A stretch of 34,065 nucleotides of DNA from Steroidobacter sp. (GCA_025929585.1 JAICPY010000039.1:1-34065); one strand, 5' to 3'. Positions 24,613 to 33,651 are shown, counted from the first letter of the stretch. Program-made: numbers and translations. Notes: generated by a model not told the origin, from the sequence alone.

Positions 24613-26070
24613 TCAGCCCACCGATCCTTCTAGGCTGACCGCAAGCAAGTTCTGCGCTTCGACCGCAAATTCCATCGGCAGCTCTTTGAACACGGCTTTG
24701 CAAAAGCCGTTCACGATCATGTTGACCGCGTCCTCTGCCGAGATGCCGCGGCTCAAGCAATAAAACAATTGATCATCGCCGATCTTCGAGGTCGTCGCTT
24801 CATGCTCGACGCTGGCCGTCGGCGTTCGCACCTCCATGTAGGGGAAGGTGTGTGCGCCGCATTGATCGCCCATCAGCAGCGAATCGCACTGAGTGTAGTT
24901 CCGGGCATTGACCGCGCTCGGAAGAATCTTGACCAACCCTCGATAGCTATTTTGTCCGTGACCGGCAGAGATGCCTTTGGATACGATCGTGCTGCGCGTA
25001 TTGCGACCGATGTGAATCATCTTCGTGCCGGTGTCGGCTTGCTGATAATTGTTCGCAACAGCGACTGAATAAAATTCGCCGACCGAGTTCTCGCCGGTCA
25101 GGATGCAGCTTGGATATTTCCAAGTGATCGCGGAGCCGGTTTCGACTTGCGTCCAGCTGATGCGCGAATTCGCCCCGCGGCATTCGCCGCGCTTGGTGAC
25201 GAAGTTGTAGATACCGCCGCGACCGTTCTCATCGCCTGGGTACCAGTTCTGCACCGTCGAATATTTGATCTGCGCGTTTTCGAGCGCGACGAGCTCGACG
25301 ACGGCCGCGTGCAGCTGATTCTCATCGCGCATTGGCGCCGTGCAGCCTTCAAGGTAGCTCACATGCGAGCCTTCATCGGCGATGATCAGCGTGCGTTCGA
25401 ACTGACCCGTATTCGCCGCGTTGATGCGGAAGTACGTCGATAATTCCATCGGACACCGAACACCCTTCGGCACGTAGACGAAAGAGCCGTCGGTAAACAC
25501 GGCCGAGTTCAAGGTGGCAAAGAAATTGTCCGTGTAGGGTACGACCGTACCGAGATACTTCTCGATGAGCTCAGGATGCTTGAGCACGGCTTCGGAAAAT
25601 GAGCAAAAGACTACGCCCGCTTTCGACAAACGCTCTTTGAACGTCGTCGCTACCGAAACGCTATCGAACACGGCATCCACCGCTACGCCGGCAAGGCGCG
25701 CTCGTTCGTGTAGCGGGATGCCGAGCTTGTCGTATGTTTCGAGGAGCTTCGGATCGACCTCTTCCAAACTCTTAGGCGCGTTGGCTTTCGACTTCGGTGC
25801 CGAGTAATAGGAGATCGATTGATAGTCGATTGGCGAGATGCGCAAGTGCGCCCACTTGGGCTCTTTCATCGTGAGCCAATGGCGATAGGACTTTAACCGC
25901 CACTCGAGCATGAAGCTCGGCTCGCCTTTCTTGCGGGAGATGAGCCGAATGACATCTTCGTCGAGTCCGGGCGGAACGGTATCGGATTCGATTTCCGTGA
26001 CGAAGCCGTGCCGGTATTTCTGTCCGACAAGTGCTTCGAGCGCGGGATCGGTTTGAGGGTTGCTCGCCAT
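24613..26070 (-). CDS. sufB: Fe-S assembly scaffold subunit SufB
   Basis: A 485-residue subunit on which the nascent cluster forms. Family segments are [24 protein letters not shown] near 18, [17 protein letters not shown] near 49, [55 protein letters not shown] and the C-terminal [21 protein letters not shown]. The ATG giving [22 protein letters not shown] is chosen; the longer frame runs back through the regulator gene and is not protein-like. It is the first structural gene of the operon, 8 bases after the Rrf2 regulator. Confidence 0.97.
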   Translation of the reverse strand: MASNPQTDPALEALVGQKYRHGFVTEIESDTVPPGLDEDVIRLISRKKGEPSFMLEWRLKSYRHWLTMKEPKWAHLRISPIDYQSISYYSAPKSKANAPKSLEEVDPKLLETYDKLGIPLHERARLAGVAVDAVFDSVSVATTFKERLSKAGVVFCSFSEAVLKHPELIEKYLGTVVPYTDNFFATLNSAVFTDGSFVYVPKGVRCPMELSTYFRINAANTGQFERTLIIADEGSHVSYLEGCTAPMRDENQLHAAVVELVALENAQIKYSTVQNWYPGDENGRGGIYNFVTKRGECRGANSRISWTQVETGSAITWKYPSCILTGENSVGEFYSVAVANNYQQADTGTKMIHIGRNTRSTIVSKGISAGHGQNSYRGLVKILPSAVNARNYTQCDSLLMGDQCGAHTFPYMEVRTPTASVEHEATTSKIGDDQLFYCLSRGISAEDAVNMIVNGFCKAVFKELPMEFAVEAQNLLAVSLEGSVG

Positions 26071-26078
26071 GAATTGCT

Positions 26079-26537
26079 CTACTCGTGAGGGATGCGAGTG
26101 ACTCGCGTCAGCGGGACAAAGGTCGCTTGAGGCCGCTCGGCGCCTGAGAGCTCCGCTAGCGAGATGTCCGTGAGTGCGCGACGTATCGCCGAATTGACTC
26201 GTTGCCAAGCGTGGCCGACCTGGCAATTGGATTGGTAGCCGCAGGTACTGTGCTCGCCGCTGCACTCGGTAATCGCGAACGGTCCCTCGAGCGCGTCGAG
26301 TATTTGGGCGGCACTGATCCCTGCGGCCGGGCGCGCAAGCTGGTAACCGCCGTGGCTGCCTCGTGCGGAGGTCACTAGGCCGCTTCGCTGCAGTTTCTTC
26401 AGGAGTTTACTGACAGTGGGTAGACCGACCCGCGTGCACTCTGCGACCTCGGCAGCAGTCCACAAACGAGAAGGCTGACCGGCCAGGCAGGCCAGTATCA
26501 CCGTCCCGTAATCTGTGAGTTTGCTGATCCGAAGCAT
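26079..26537 (-). CDS. Rrf2-family SUF operon regulator
   Basis: A 152-residue winged-helix transcription factor of the Rrf2 family and the first gene of the SUF operon. The DNA-binding part includes [16 protein letters not shown] and [35 protein letters not shown]. The cluster-binding region carries Cys92, Cys99 and Cys105 ([14 protein letters not shown]), with His109 as a possible fourth ligand, matching the IscR pattern. It probably represses the operon when Fe-S supply is sufficient. An inverted repeat of the right kind lies 22 bases before its start. It belongs to the group annotated as SUF system Fe-S assembly regulators. Confidence 0.95.
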   Translation of the reverse strand: MLRISKLTDYGTVILACLAGQPSRLWTAAEVAECTRVGLPTVSKLLKKLQRSGLVTSARGSHGGYQLARPAAGISAAQILDALEGPFAITECSGEHSTCGYQSNCQVGHAWQRVNSAIRRALTDISLAELSGAERPQATFVPLTRVTRIPHE

Positions 26538-26558
26538 GGTAATGCACTCGAAATTGGA

Positions 26559-26581
26559 AATGGGACCATTCTAGTCCTATT
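26559..26581 (-). promoter_or_regulatory. Candidate Rrf2 operator of the SUF operon
   Basis: Read on the minus strand, AATAGGAC-N7-GTCCCATT is an inverted repeat (7 of 8 positions symmetric) lying 22-44 bases before the regulator start. A -10-like TAGAAT lies inside it and a -35-like TTGAAT at its upstream edge, so binding would block polymerase. The layout resembles type 1 sites of IscR-like proteins. This is autoregulation inferred from position and symmetry. Confidence 0.6.
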
Positions 26582-26613
26582 CAAGTGCGTAGAAAAGGCG
26601 GCATGCGTTGGTC

Positions 26614-26767
26614 GGGTGTGAGGCGTGAGGCCTAGAGCGTGCGGCGTGCAGATAGAGACCTTGTTGGCTAACTCTGCAATCGAATGCGATTCTCGCAAGC
26701 CGCAAGCCGCAAGCCGCAAGCCGCAAGCCGCAAGCCGCAAGCCGCAAGCCGCAAGCCGCAAGCCGCA
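26614..26767. repeat. CGCAAGC heptamer array (10 copies) with degenerate inverted partner, upstream of fba
   Basis: Ten perfect CGCAAGC heptamers run from 26694 to 26763, with a partial eleventh. A degenerate 7-bp series at about 26614-26650 (GGCGTGA, GGCCTAG, AGCGTGC, GGCGTGC) reads as its inverted counterpart. The unit is open in several frames on both strands, which produces spurious repeat peptides (LAACGLR). The array ends 70 bases before the fba start. Confidence 0.92.
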
Positions 26768-26774
26768 CCGCGTT

Positions 26775-26783
26775 TGCTATCCT
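26775..26783 (+). promoter_or_regulatory. Possible extended -10 element for fba
   Basis: TGCTATCCT fits an extended -10 (TGN-TATNNT) just after the heptamer array. Any -35 contact would fall inside the array, so the array copy number could affect promoter strength. The match is modest (TATCCT) and no transcript data are available. Confidence 0.35.
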
Positions 26784-26837
26784 ACGCGCCCCCGAAAACG
26801 CGGGATGAATATGTCACCGGGTTAGAAGGAGGAACGT

Positions 26838-27860
26838 ATGGACCGAACACAACTCGAGTCGACAGCGCGTGGCATGGTTGCACAAGACAAAGGGATCTTG
26901 GCCGCGGACGAGTCCGGCGGCACGATCAAAAAGCGCTTCGATGCGATCAATCTGCAATCGACGGAGGAATCTCGACGAGGCTATCGCGAGATGCTGTTTA
27001 CGACGCCTGGCGCGGCCGACTACATCAGTGGCGTGATCTTTTATGACGAGACGCTGCGCCAGAAGACCAAGGACGGAGTCTCGTTTCCAGAATATCTAAC
27101 GAAGCTCGGCATCATTCCGGGCATCAAAGTCGATACAGGTGCGAAGCCGCTGGCTGGCTTCCCCGGCGAAACCATTACGGAAGGATTAGATGGATTGCGT
27201 GAGCGCCTGGCCCAGTACTACCAGCTCGGAGCGCGGTTCGCGAAGTGGCGAGCGGTGATCGATATCGCGGACGGAATCCCCTCGCAGTTTGCGATCGATG
27301 CGAACGCCCATGCGCTCGCGCGGTATGCAGCACTCTGCCAAGAAGCGAACATCGTTCCTATCGTCGAGCCCGAAGTCCTGATGGATGGCGCGCATACATT
27401 GGAGCGTTGTGAACAGGTCACCAGTGCGACGCTTGCATCGGTATTCCAGCAACTGCATTCACACCGCATTCATCTGGAAGGAATGATCCTGAAGCCCAAC
27501 ATGGTGATTGCCGGAAAGAAATGTCCCACGCGCGCGAATGCCCAACAAGTTGCCGAAGCGACCGTTCGCACGCTGCGGCGTTATGTTCCCAGCGCTGTTC
27601 CTGGCATTGCATTCTTGTCAGGCGGTCAGAGCGCCGCTGAGGCAACAGAGCATCTCAATTTGATGAACAAGATTGGCGGGTTGCCCTGGCAGCTCACGTT
27701 CTCTTATGGACGAGCGCTGCAAGACGAAGCGCTGAGAGCGTGGGGAGGAAAGCCTGAATCGCTCACCGCGGGCCAAAAGGCATTTTTCCGTCGGGCGAAG
27801 CTTGTAGGCCTCGCGCGCAGCGGTAGTTACAGCGCGAAGCAGGAGCAAGAAGCGGCATGA
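26838..27860 (+). CDS. Fructose-bisphosphate aldolase, class I
   Basis: A 340-residue glycolytic/gluconeogenic enzyme that cleaves fructose-1,6-bisphosphate through a Schiff base. By alignment with the animal-type class I enzyme, the active-site residues are Asp23 (AADESGGT), Lys98 (GIKVDTG), Lys136 (AKWRAV), Glu177 (IVEPEVL) and the Schiff-base Lys219 (EGMILKPNMV). The ATG follows an excellent AAGGAGG site. Animal-like class I aldolases are less common in bacteria than the metal-dependent class II type but are known in several gammaproteobacteria. It is followed 31 bases later by mlaF on the same strand. Confidence 0.96.
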   Translation: MDRTQLESTARGMVAQDKGILAADESGGTIKKRFDAINLQSTEESRRGYREMLFTTPGAADYISGVIFYDETLRQKTKDGVSFPEYLTKLGIIPGIKVDTGAKPLAGFPGETITEGLDGLRERLAQYYQLGARFAKWRAVIDIADGIPSQFAIDANAHALARYAALCQEANIVPIVEPEVLMDGAHTLERCEQVTSATLASVFQQLHSHRIHLEGMILKPNMVIAGKKCPTRANAQQVAEATVRTLRRYVPSAVPGIAFLSGGQSAAEATEHLNLMNKIGGLPWQLTFSYGRALQDEALRAWGGKPESLTAGQKAFFRRAKLVGLARSGSYSAKQEQEAA

Positions 27861-27891
27861 TGCCGCTCCTTGCAACTTCCACGAGGATCGA

Positions 27892-28728
27892 ATGATACAA
27901 CCGTTTTCTGAGAACGTGCTTTCATCGCGGCAGCAGACGCAGTGGATCGTCGAGCTGCGCGATGTTCATTATTCGATCGGCAATCGCGAGATCTTTTCTG
28001 GGCTCACGCTGACGATTCCGCGCGGTCGCATCACCGCAATCATGGGCCCGAGCGGTACCGGGAAAACGACGCTATTGCGGCTGATTACGGGTCAAATCAA
28101 ACCCGACAGCGGTCAAGTGCTGTTCGATGGAATAGATGTTTCCAATTTGAGCCTTCGCGAGCTCTACGCGTTGCGTCTACGAATGGGCATGTTGTTTCAG
28201 AACGGAGCACTGCTTACCGACATGACTGTGTTCGAAAACGTGGCGTTTCCGTTGCGAGAGCACACAAAGCTTCCGCACTCATTGATACGCCACATCGTGC
28301 TGACCAAATTGCAGGCGGTCGGTTTACGCGGAGCGGCTCAATTGATGCCGGCAGAGCTGTCAGGCGGTATGGCTCGTCGTGTCGCCTTGGCCCGCGCCAT
28401 GGCGACAGACCCCGATGTTCTCATTTACGATGAGCCCTTCACCGGACTGGATCCAATCTCGATGGGAATGATCGTCAGGCTCGTGCGACAGATGAATAAT
28501 GCCTTAGGCATCACCAGCATCGTCGTTTCTCACGATGTCGAGGAGCTCGCCGCACTCGCCGATATGAGCTTCATTCTTGCGGGCGGCAAGGTCGCGGCTC
28601 AGGGTACCTTCAATGAATTAAAGGGGCACGATTCGCAGATCGTCCATCAATTCATGAACGGGCTCGCGGATGGCCCAGTAGCCTTTCACTATCCGGCTCC
28701 CGAGTACTTCGAGCAGTTGCTCGCATGA
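27892..28728 (+). CDS. mlaF: Phospholipid transport ATP-binding protein MlaF
   Basis: A 278-residue ABC ATPase powering the MlaFEDB complex, which moves phospholipid between the inner membrane and MlaC. Walker A is MGPSGTGKTTL near 51-61, the signature is ELSGGMARRVALARA and Walker B is LIYDEPFTGLDPISMG. The M-A-R-R form of the signature is characteristic of the Mla group. A C-terminal tail (GPVAFHYPAPEYFEQLLA) contacts the neighbouring subunits in known structures. GAGGATCG precedes the ATG. Its stop overlaps the mlaE start (ATGA). Confidence 0.96.
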   Translation: MIQPFSENVLSSRQQTQWIVELRDVHYSIGNREIFSGLTLTIPRGRITAIMGPSGTGKTTLLRLITGQIKPDSGQVLFDGIDVSNLSLRELYALRLRMGMLFQNGALLTDMTVFENVAFPLREHTKLPHSLIRHIVLTKLQAVGLRGAAQLMPAELSGGMARRVALARAMATDPDVLIYDEPFTGLDPISMGMIVRLVRQMNNALGITSIVVSHDVEELAALADMSFILAGGKVAAQGTFNELKGHDSQIVHQFMNGLADGPVAFHYPAPEYFEQLLA

Positions 28729-29492
28729 AGCTACTGCGCGAGCTCGGAGACAATCTGCGCAGTTTCGTGGTCACCGTCGGCGCGGTGTCTCTGTTCTTTG
28801 GGCGCGTGCTCGGACAGATCCCGCGCGCAATGCTGCGGCCACGGTTCGTCATCGAGCAGATATTCAATGCCGGCGCTCTGTCCCTCGTGATTATCATGAC
28901 CTGCGGACTATTCGTCGGCATGGTACTGGGATTGCAAGGCTACGATTTGCTGCAACGCTTCGGTTCCGAAGACGCTTTAGGAACCGGCGCGGCACTGGCT
29001 TTGATTAAGGAGCTCGGCCCGGTCGTGACGGCATTGTTGTTCGCCGGTCGCGCCGGCACCGCGCTCGCCTCAGAGATTGGTTTGATGCGTGCGACCGATC
29101 AGCTTGCCGCGATGGAGATGATGGCCGTTGACCCGATTCGACGCGTTGTCGCGCCACGGTTCATCGGCGGAGTCATTGCGATGCCATTGCTGACCGTGAT
29201 CTTTGTTTCGATAGGAATCTTCGGCGTGCAGTTGATCGGCGTGCAGCAGTTGGGCGTGGACGCCGCCGCGTTCTGGTCACAAATGAGATCGAGCGTTGGA
29301 GTGGATGATGTCATGGAAGGCGTCATCAAGGGTTGTGTGTTCGGTGTCGCGTGCAGCCTCGTGGCTGTCTACGAAGGTTATACCGCTGTGCCCACTGCCG
29401 AGGGCGTGGGCCGCGCGACCACACGTACCGTAGTGACGTCGGCCGTGCTGACGTTGATTTTGGATTACATGCTGACTGCGCTCATGCTCTGA
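28725..29492 (+). CDS. mlaE: Phospholipid transport permease MlaE
   Basis: A 255-residue inner-membrane permease of the MlaE/YrbE family. The sequence has five to six hydrophobic segments. Family motifs are GLFVGMVLGLQGYDLLQRFG near 64, LIKELGPVVTALLFAGRAGTALASEIGLM near 87-115 and the EQLAAMEMMAVDP-type segment that follows (here DQLAAMEMMAVDPIRRVVAPRF). It is translationally coupled to mlaF. It is of normal length and intact. Confidence 0.96.
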   Translation: MKLLRELGDNLRSFVVTVGAVSLFFGRVLGQIPRAMLRPRFVIEQIFNAGALSLVIIMTCGLFVGMVLGLQGYDLLQRFGSEDALGTGAALALIKELGPVVTALLFAGRAGTALASEIGLMRATDQLAAMEMMAVDPIRRVVAPRFIGGVIAMPLLTVIFVSIGIFGVQLIGVQQLGVDAAAFWSQMRSSVGVDDVMEGVIKGCVFGVACSLVAVYEGYTAVPTAEGVGRATTRTVVTSAVLTLILDYMLTALML

Positions 29493-29516
29493 GCGCGCGG
29501 GACTCAAGGATCATCT

Positions 29517-30032
29517 ATGCGTTCAACGCGAACCGTGGAACTTTCGACTGGGCTATTCGTGCTGCTCGGATTCGCTGCGCTATTTTTTCTAGTGACGCAG
29601 ATCACGAACCGCGAACTTTCCATCAATGGGAACAGTTATGAGGTGTATGCCCACTTCGAGAACATCGGCAGCCTGAAACCCGGAGCCGCCGTCTCGATTG
29701 CAGGTGTGACCGTAGGGCGGGTCGAGTCCATCGCGTTTGACCAAAACGTGTACAAGGCCGTGGTGCGGATGCGCATCAACTCGCAATACAACAAGATCCC
29801 GGTGGATAGCGATGCCAGCATCATGACCTCGGGTCTCCTTGGTGGGCAGTACATCGGCCTGACGATAGGCGGGGCGGAGGAATATCTCGGGAACGGCGAT
29901 CGCATCGAGTTTGTCCAAGATGCACTGGTGTTGGAGAACCTGATCAATCAGATGGTCGCGACGTTCAGCCGGCGCGGAGAGGATTCCGAACAGAAATCCT
30001 CGGAAGCTCCGGAAGCGCAGGAGACGAAGTAA
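29517..30032 (+). CDS. mlaD: MCE-domain phospholipid-binding protein MlaD
   Basis: A 171-residue protein anchored by one N-terminal membrane helix (about 10-27, LSTGLFVLLGFAALFFLVTQ) with a periplasmic MCE domain at about 38-115. YEVYAHFENIGSLKPGAAVSIAGVTVGRV and LLGGQYIGLTIGG are the MCE signatures. It forms a hexameric ring on the MlaFE complex. The C-terminal tail is charged and unstructured. An AAGGA site precedes the ATG. Its stop overlaps the mlaC start by one base (TAATG). Confidence 0.96.
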   Translation: MRSTRTVELSTGLFVLLGFAALFFLVTQITNRELSINGNSYEVYAHFENIGSLKPGAAVSIAGVTVGRVESIAFDQNVYKAVVRMRINSQYNKIPVDSDASIMTSGLLGGQYIGLTIGGAEEYLGNGDRIEFVQDALVLENLINQMVATFSRRGEDSEQKSSEAPEAQETK

Positions 30033-30706
30033 TGAGAGCACAGCAATTTTTTCGACAAGTCTGCGTAGCCATGGCCGCGGCCATGTTCGTGTATGCGGCG
30101 AGCGCTGCGGAAGATGTCGCAAACCTGGGCCCTAACGAACTGGTCACGAAGGTCGCGCAAGAAACGCTCAAGGAGCTGGATGCCAACCGCGAGGAGTATC
30201 GCAAGAACCCCGCGAAAGTACGCGAGCTGGTAGACAAGACGATGCTGCCGCATTTCGACACCAAGTATGCGGCGCAGTTGGTGCTAGCCAAGCATTGGCG
30301 CACTGCCAATCAGGCGCAACGCGAGCGCTTTATCGAGGCGTTCTACCAGACCTTGCTGCAAAACTACGGTGAGGCTTTGCTGGAGTTCACGCCCGATCGA
30401 TTGAAAATCCTGCCTTTCCAAGGCGATGTGAATGCGAAGGCTGTGACCGTGCGCAGCGAGATCCGCAGAGACAACGGACAGCGTGTGCCGGTCAATTATT
30501 CGCTGCGTAAGACCCCCGAGGGCTGGAAGGCCTACGACGTGCAGATCGAAGGCATTTCCTATGTGAAATCCTTCCGCACGGATTTCGGCTCGGAAATTCA
30601 GCAAAACGGTCTGGATGCCGTCATCAGCCGGCTCGAGCAGCAAATCGCCAGCGGCACCGTGAAAAAGCCGACCGAAGCAGCGAAGCAGCCTGCGGCCAAA
30701 TCGTGA
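30032..30706 (+). CDS. mlaC: Periplasmic phospholipid carrier MlaC
   Basis: A 224-residue protein with a signal peptide (about 1-26, ending YAASAAE) that ferries phospholipid across the periplasm between MlaA and MlaD. Typical parts are NREEYRKNPAKVRELVDKTMLPHFD near 50, RFIEAFYQTLLQNYGEALLEF near 98, and GWKAYDVQIEGISYVKSFRTDF near 165-190. The Lys/Ala/Pro-rich C-terminal tail is longer than in E. coli. It overlaps mlaB by four bases (GTGA). Confidence 0.95.
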   Translation: MRAQQFFRQVCVAMAAAMFVYAASAAEDVANLGPNELVTKVAQETLKELDANREEYRKNPAKVRELVDKTMLPHFDTKYAAQLVLAKHWRTANQAQRERFIEAFYQTLLQNYGEALLEFTPDRLKILPFQGDVNAKAVTVRSEIRRDNGQRVPVNYSLRKTPEGWKAYDVQIEGISYVKSFRTDFGSEIQQNGLDAVISRLEQQIASGTVKKPTEAAKQPAAKS

Positions 30707-31014
30707 GCGAGGCGAGGATCGAATCGCTCGGTGGCGAGCGCTATCGAGTCAGTGGTGTGCTCGATGCAGTCACGACGCCCAAGCTGCTCGAGCAGAGCGC
30801 CGAGCGCTTCGCGTCGCAATCCGGTGTAGACATCCACGTGGACCTGGGCGGCGTGTCGGAAAGCGATAGCGCGGGCCTTGCCTTACTCCTGGAGTGGCTG
30901 CGCGTGGCTCGCAAGCGTAGTCAACGTTTGCATTTTGCGAACCTGCCCAAACAAGTCGCCGCTCTCGCGCGCATCAGCGAAGTGGAGGAGTTGATTCAAC
31001 CGAGCTCAGGCTAA
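30703..31014 (+). CDS. mlaB: STAS-domain protein MlaB
   Basis: A 103-residue STAS domain protein that binds MlaF in the cytosol and is needed for its activity. The predicted GTG start overlaps the mlaC stop. The STAS loop reads GGVSESDSAGLALLLEWLR, with a serine in the helix-capping position that is a Ser/Thr in family members. The domain fills almost the whole protein. It is the last gene of the operon. Confidence 0.92.
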   Translation: MSEARIESLGGERYRVSGVLDAVTTPKLLEQSAERFASQSGVDIHVDLGGVSESDSAGLALLLEWLRVARKRSQRLHFANLPKQVAALARISEVEELIQPSSG

Positions 31015-31032
31015 CTTCTAGTCCGAGATCGG

Positions 31033-31068
31033 CACGGTTCATTCGCCATCGTCCTGTCTCGAACCGTG
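31033..31068. terminator. Hairpin between converging mlaB and mlaA
   Basis: CACGGTTC and GAACCGTG pair perfectly over 8 bp with a 20-base loop, 19 bases after mlaB and 16 before the end of mlaA. No T-run is visible on either side. The position between converging genes suggests a bidirectional transcript end. Confidence 0.45.
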
Positions 31069-31083
31069 AACAGCCGTCAACGA

Positions 31084-31908
31084 CTAGTTGTCGTCTTGCT
31101 CCTCATCACCGCTGAGCGGTGCGGCGGGCGTGTCACCTGTGTTCGTTTCATCTGCAGGCAGTTCCTCATCTTCGATGAACTCTTCATCCAGAGTTTCAGG
31201 AGGAGGGTTGCCATCGAAGATTTCGAACTCGCGTCGCTGCAGCCAGGCGTCGCGTATGAAGGCATACGGATCGAAGGCGCGCTGCAGTGTAGGGTCCAGC
31301 GTCAATAGCTCTGCGCGTGTATGTACAGTGTTCAACACTCTCTCGCCCCACTGCGCTTCCCATGGGACATCAGCAAAGGTAAGCGGATCGAAAAAATAAT
31401 CGATTACTCGCGAGGGAGCATCGCGCACCGTAGACGGCCCGAAGAGCGGCAAAGTCAGGTAGGGTCCGGAGTTAACGCCCCAGACTGCGAGCGTCTGGCC
31501 GAAATCTTCGTCATGTGCGTCGAGCCCGATGGGTGTCGCCACATCAAAGATACCTGCAATGCCCAACGTCGTATTGAGCAAGAAACGACCGGTGTCCTTA
31601 AGACCCGTAACGCCTTTACCTTGCAGAAACTGATTGATGATCGTAGCCGGGTACTCGAGGTTCGAGAAAAAATTCCCGATGCCACTTCGAAGCCAACCCG
31701 GTGTGATCTTCTTGTAGCCTTTGGCAGTGGGTTTCAAAGCGGCGCGATCGACGGTGTCATTCACTTTGTAGACACCGCGGTTGAAGTTTTCCCAGCGATC
31801 ATCGTCCATCGCCGTGCGGCCAGGCGCGGAAGCGCATCCAGTCAAAACCAGCGCACCGAATACCAACGCAGCCGCGTACCAGGCGCGTGGTCCATGCGTC
31901 ATGACCAT
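31084..31908 (-). CDS. mlaA: Outer-membrane lipoprotein MlaA (VacJ)
   Basis: A 274-residue lipoprotein that removes phospholipid from the outer leaflet of the outer membrane and passes it to MlaC. The lipobox LVLTGCAS places the lipidated cysteine at 25. The family core begins DRWENFNRGVYKVNDTVDRAALKPTAKGY near 36 and includes NFFSNLEYPATIINQFLQGK and GPYLTLPLFGPSTVRDAPSRV. The C-terminal 45 residues are strongly acidic and probably disordered. The start ATG at 31908 has a GAGGA site 8 bases upstream; an ATG two codons later is also possible. Its partner genes mlaFEDCB converge on it. Confidence 0.96.
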   Translation of the reverse strand: MVMTHGPRAWYAAALVFGALVLTGCASAPGRTAMDDDRWENFNRGVYKVNDTVDRAALKPTAKGYKKITPGWLRSGIGNFFSNLEYPATIINQFLQGKGVTGLKDTGRFLLNTTLGIAGIFDVATPIGLDAHDEDFGQTLAVWGVNSGPYLTLPLFGPSTVRDAPSRVIDYFFDPLTFADVPWEAQWGERVLNTVHTRAELLTLDPTLQRAFDPYAFIRDAWLQRREFEIFDGNPPPETLDEEFIEDEELPADETNTGDTPAAPLSGDEEQDDN

Positions 31909-32044
31909 GTAAAGAATCCTCGGGATGATTTGTGGCCGCCTAAGCAGGCCATGCGATCGGGACGCTAGTCTAGCAGGCCATTGGGAAAACTGTTTCGAGC
32001 GGCCTAGCCGATGCTCGGATTGGAAATAGTCGAGACAAGCGATA

Positions 32045-33535
32045 TCAATCGAAGCGACGACGACTCTCTTCCATCTGTCGCTGACGCGCGACGCGTTTCG
32101 GCAATGCTTGCTGCACCTCTTCTAATCGCGCTTCGAAGCGAGCCCGCTGCACTTCACTGATCTTGGGAACGGCCAAAGCAAGTTGTAACTGGTTCATCGC
32201 CAACGGTAGATCGCCGCTCATCAGGTGATATTCGGACATGTAGAAGTAAGAATCCGCGACATCGCCGGCGGCGTTTGCAGCGAGCGCAGTCAAACGAGCT
32301 TGTTCAGGTGTCGGCGGTACCGTATTGAACAGGTCGAGGAGGATCTCGTGTGCACGACGTGCATCGCCCAAGCGCATCAATGATTCTGCGTAGCGAATGG
32401 TGACCGACACATTTCGCGGGAAGAGTTCTCTGGCCCGCTTCAAGGTGGCAAGCGAGGCATCGCCCTGGTTCGCCAATAGTTGAGCTTGCCCCAGTGCGGT
32501 GTGGTACTGGGTGATGCTCGGCTCGGCTTTGAGCAATCTTTGGAATATCGGGACCGCCTGCGCCGGTTCACCCGCCATCATCAGTGCGAGACCTCGGCCA
32601 TAGACTTGCGCCGGCGTTGCATCAGGTTCATTTCCAATAACGGCGGCATAGTATTCGCGAGGGTCTTCGCCAGTGGGCGTCGAGAGCACGCGGAGTCGCT
32701 CTCTCATCAAGGCGTAACTCATGCTGTCCGGCTGAGGATCGACACTCAGCTGTACTGCGCGTTCCTTCGTTTCAGCGATACGACCGCTCGTCACGGGATG
32801 CGTGCGTAGCATTTCGGGAATGTTGATATCACGACCGCCGGCATGACGGCTCATCGTTTCGAAAAACGCGGGCATTCCATTCGGATCAAAGCCGGCACTG
32901 GCAAGAATGCCGAGCCCGACTCGATCGGCTTCGGATTCATTCGAACGGGTGAAGCTGATTTGTTGCTGGATCGCGAGGCTCTGAGCCGCAGCGACGCCGG
33001 CCATCGCGGCGTCACCACCGCCTCCTGCTGCCGCCCCGATCAAGATTGCCGCGAGCATGGCGGCGGTGGATACCAAGCTGCTCTTACTTTGCGCAGCGAT
33101 GCTGCGGGCGATGTGACGCTGGGTTACGTGCGCAATTTCATGCGCTACGACACCCGCCAATTCACTCTCATTTTTCGTCTCCAACAGCAGTCCGGCATTC
33201 ACCCCGATGAACCCGCCCGGCAGCGCGAACGCGTTGATCGTGTTTTCCTTAGCCATGAAGAAATTGAAGCGCTGCGATCCATCCGTTGCTTGACTCGAGA
33301 GCCGGTAGCCGAGCGATTGGATGTACTCGGTGACTTCCGGGTCTTCGAGAATCTGATCCGAATCGCGCAGGCCGCGCACGATCATCCGACCGATCTGGTA
33401 TTCGTCCTGCATCGAGAGCATGGCCTCTGCGGGACTGCCCATATCGGGTAGCTCATTGGGATCGGCGATAGCAGCAGGCGGCGCCGCCAAAACTACGCAG
33501 GCCGCAGTCAAGATGAGGGTGGCGATGGCTTTCAC
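32045..33535 (-). CDS. bepA: Periplasmic M48 metalloprotease/chaperone BepA (YfgC)
   Basis: A periplasmic protein that assists assembly of, or degrades, stalled outer-membrane proteins such as LptD. The N-terminal signal peptide ends near PPAAIA. The M48 zinc motif HEIAH is at 132-136, the third ligand is in NESEADRVGLGIL, and the T-H-P-V-T-S-G-R-I-A-E segment holds the regulatory histidine. TPR-like repeats fill the C-terminal half (about 280-480). The open frame extends upstream to an ATG in a REP-like hairpin, but that part is not protein-like, so GTG at 33535 (496 residues, near the E. coli length) is preferred. No clear ribosome-binding site precedes it. Confidence 0.94.
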   Translation of the reverse strand: MKAIATLILTAACVVLAAPPAAIADPNELPDMGSPAEAMLSMQDEYQIGRMIVRGLRDSDQILEDPEVTEYIQSLGYRLSSQATDGSQRFNFFMAKENTINAFALPGGFIGVNAGLLLETKNESELAGVVAHEIAHVTQRHIARSIAAQSKSSLVSTAAMLAAILIGAAAGGGGDAAMAGVAAAQSLAIQQQISFTRSNESEADRVGLGILASAGFDPNGMPAFFETMSRHAGGRDINIPEMLRTHPVTSGRIAETKERAVQLSVDPQPDSMSYALMRERLRVLSTPTGEDPREYYAAVIGNEPDATPAQVYGRGLALMMAGEPAQAVPIFQRLLKAEPSITQYHTALGQAQLLANQGDASLATLKRARELFPRNVSVTIRYAESLMRLGDARRAHEILLDLFNTVPPTPEQARLTALAANAAGDVADSYFYMSEYHLMSGDLPLAMNQLQLALAVPKISEVQRARFEARLEEVQQALPKRVARQRQMEESRRRFD

Positions 33536-33610
33536 GGTATTCAGTCTGGAGTGAGAGGGCCAAGGTGTAAAGGTGCGTATTGGACAGGCCGGGGGAGGGG
33601 AGGTTCGGAA

Positions 33611-33651
33611 GGGGACACTCCTCATTTCGCTGCGAAATGAGGAGTGTCCCC
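33611..33651. repeat. Perfect 20-bp REP-like hairpin
   Basis: Two 20-base arms, GGGGACACTCCTCATTTCGC and its exact complement, flank a single T. The GGGGACACTCCTC end matches the core of the hairpins at 13195 and 13241. It lies upstream of bepA. Perfect symmetry suggests recent origin or selection for structure. Confidence 0.85.

Noticed and set aside
26498-26825. Open frames made of repeated LAACGLR or KPQAASR peptides
   Set aside because: They are translations of the CGCAAGC heptamer array in several frames on both strands, not proteins.
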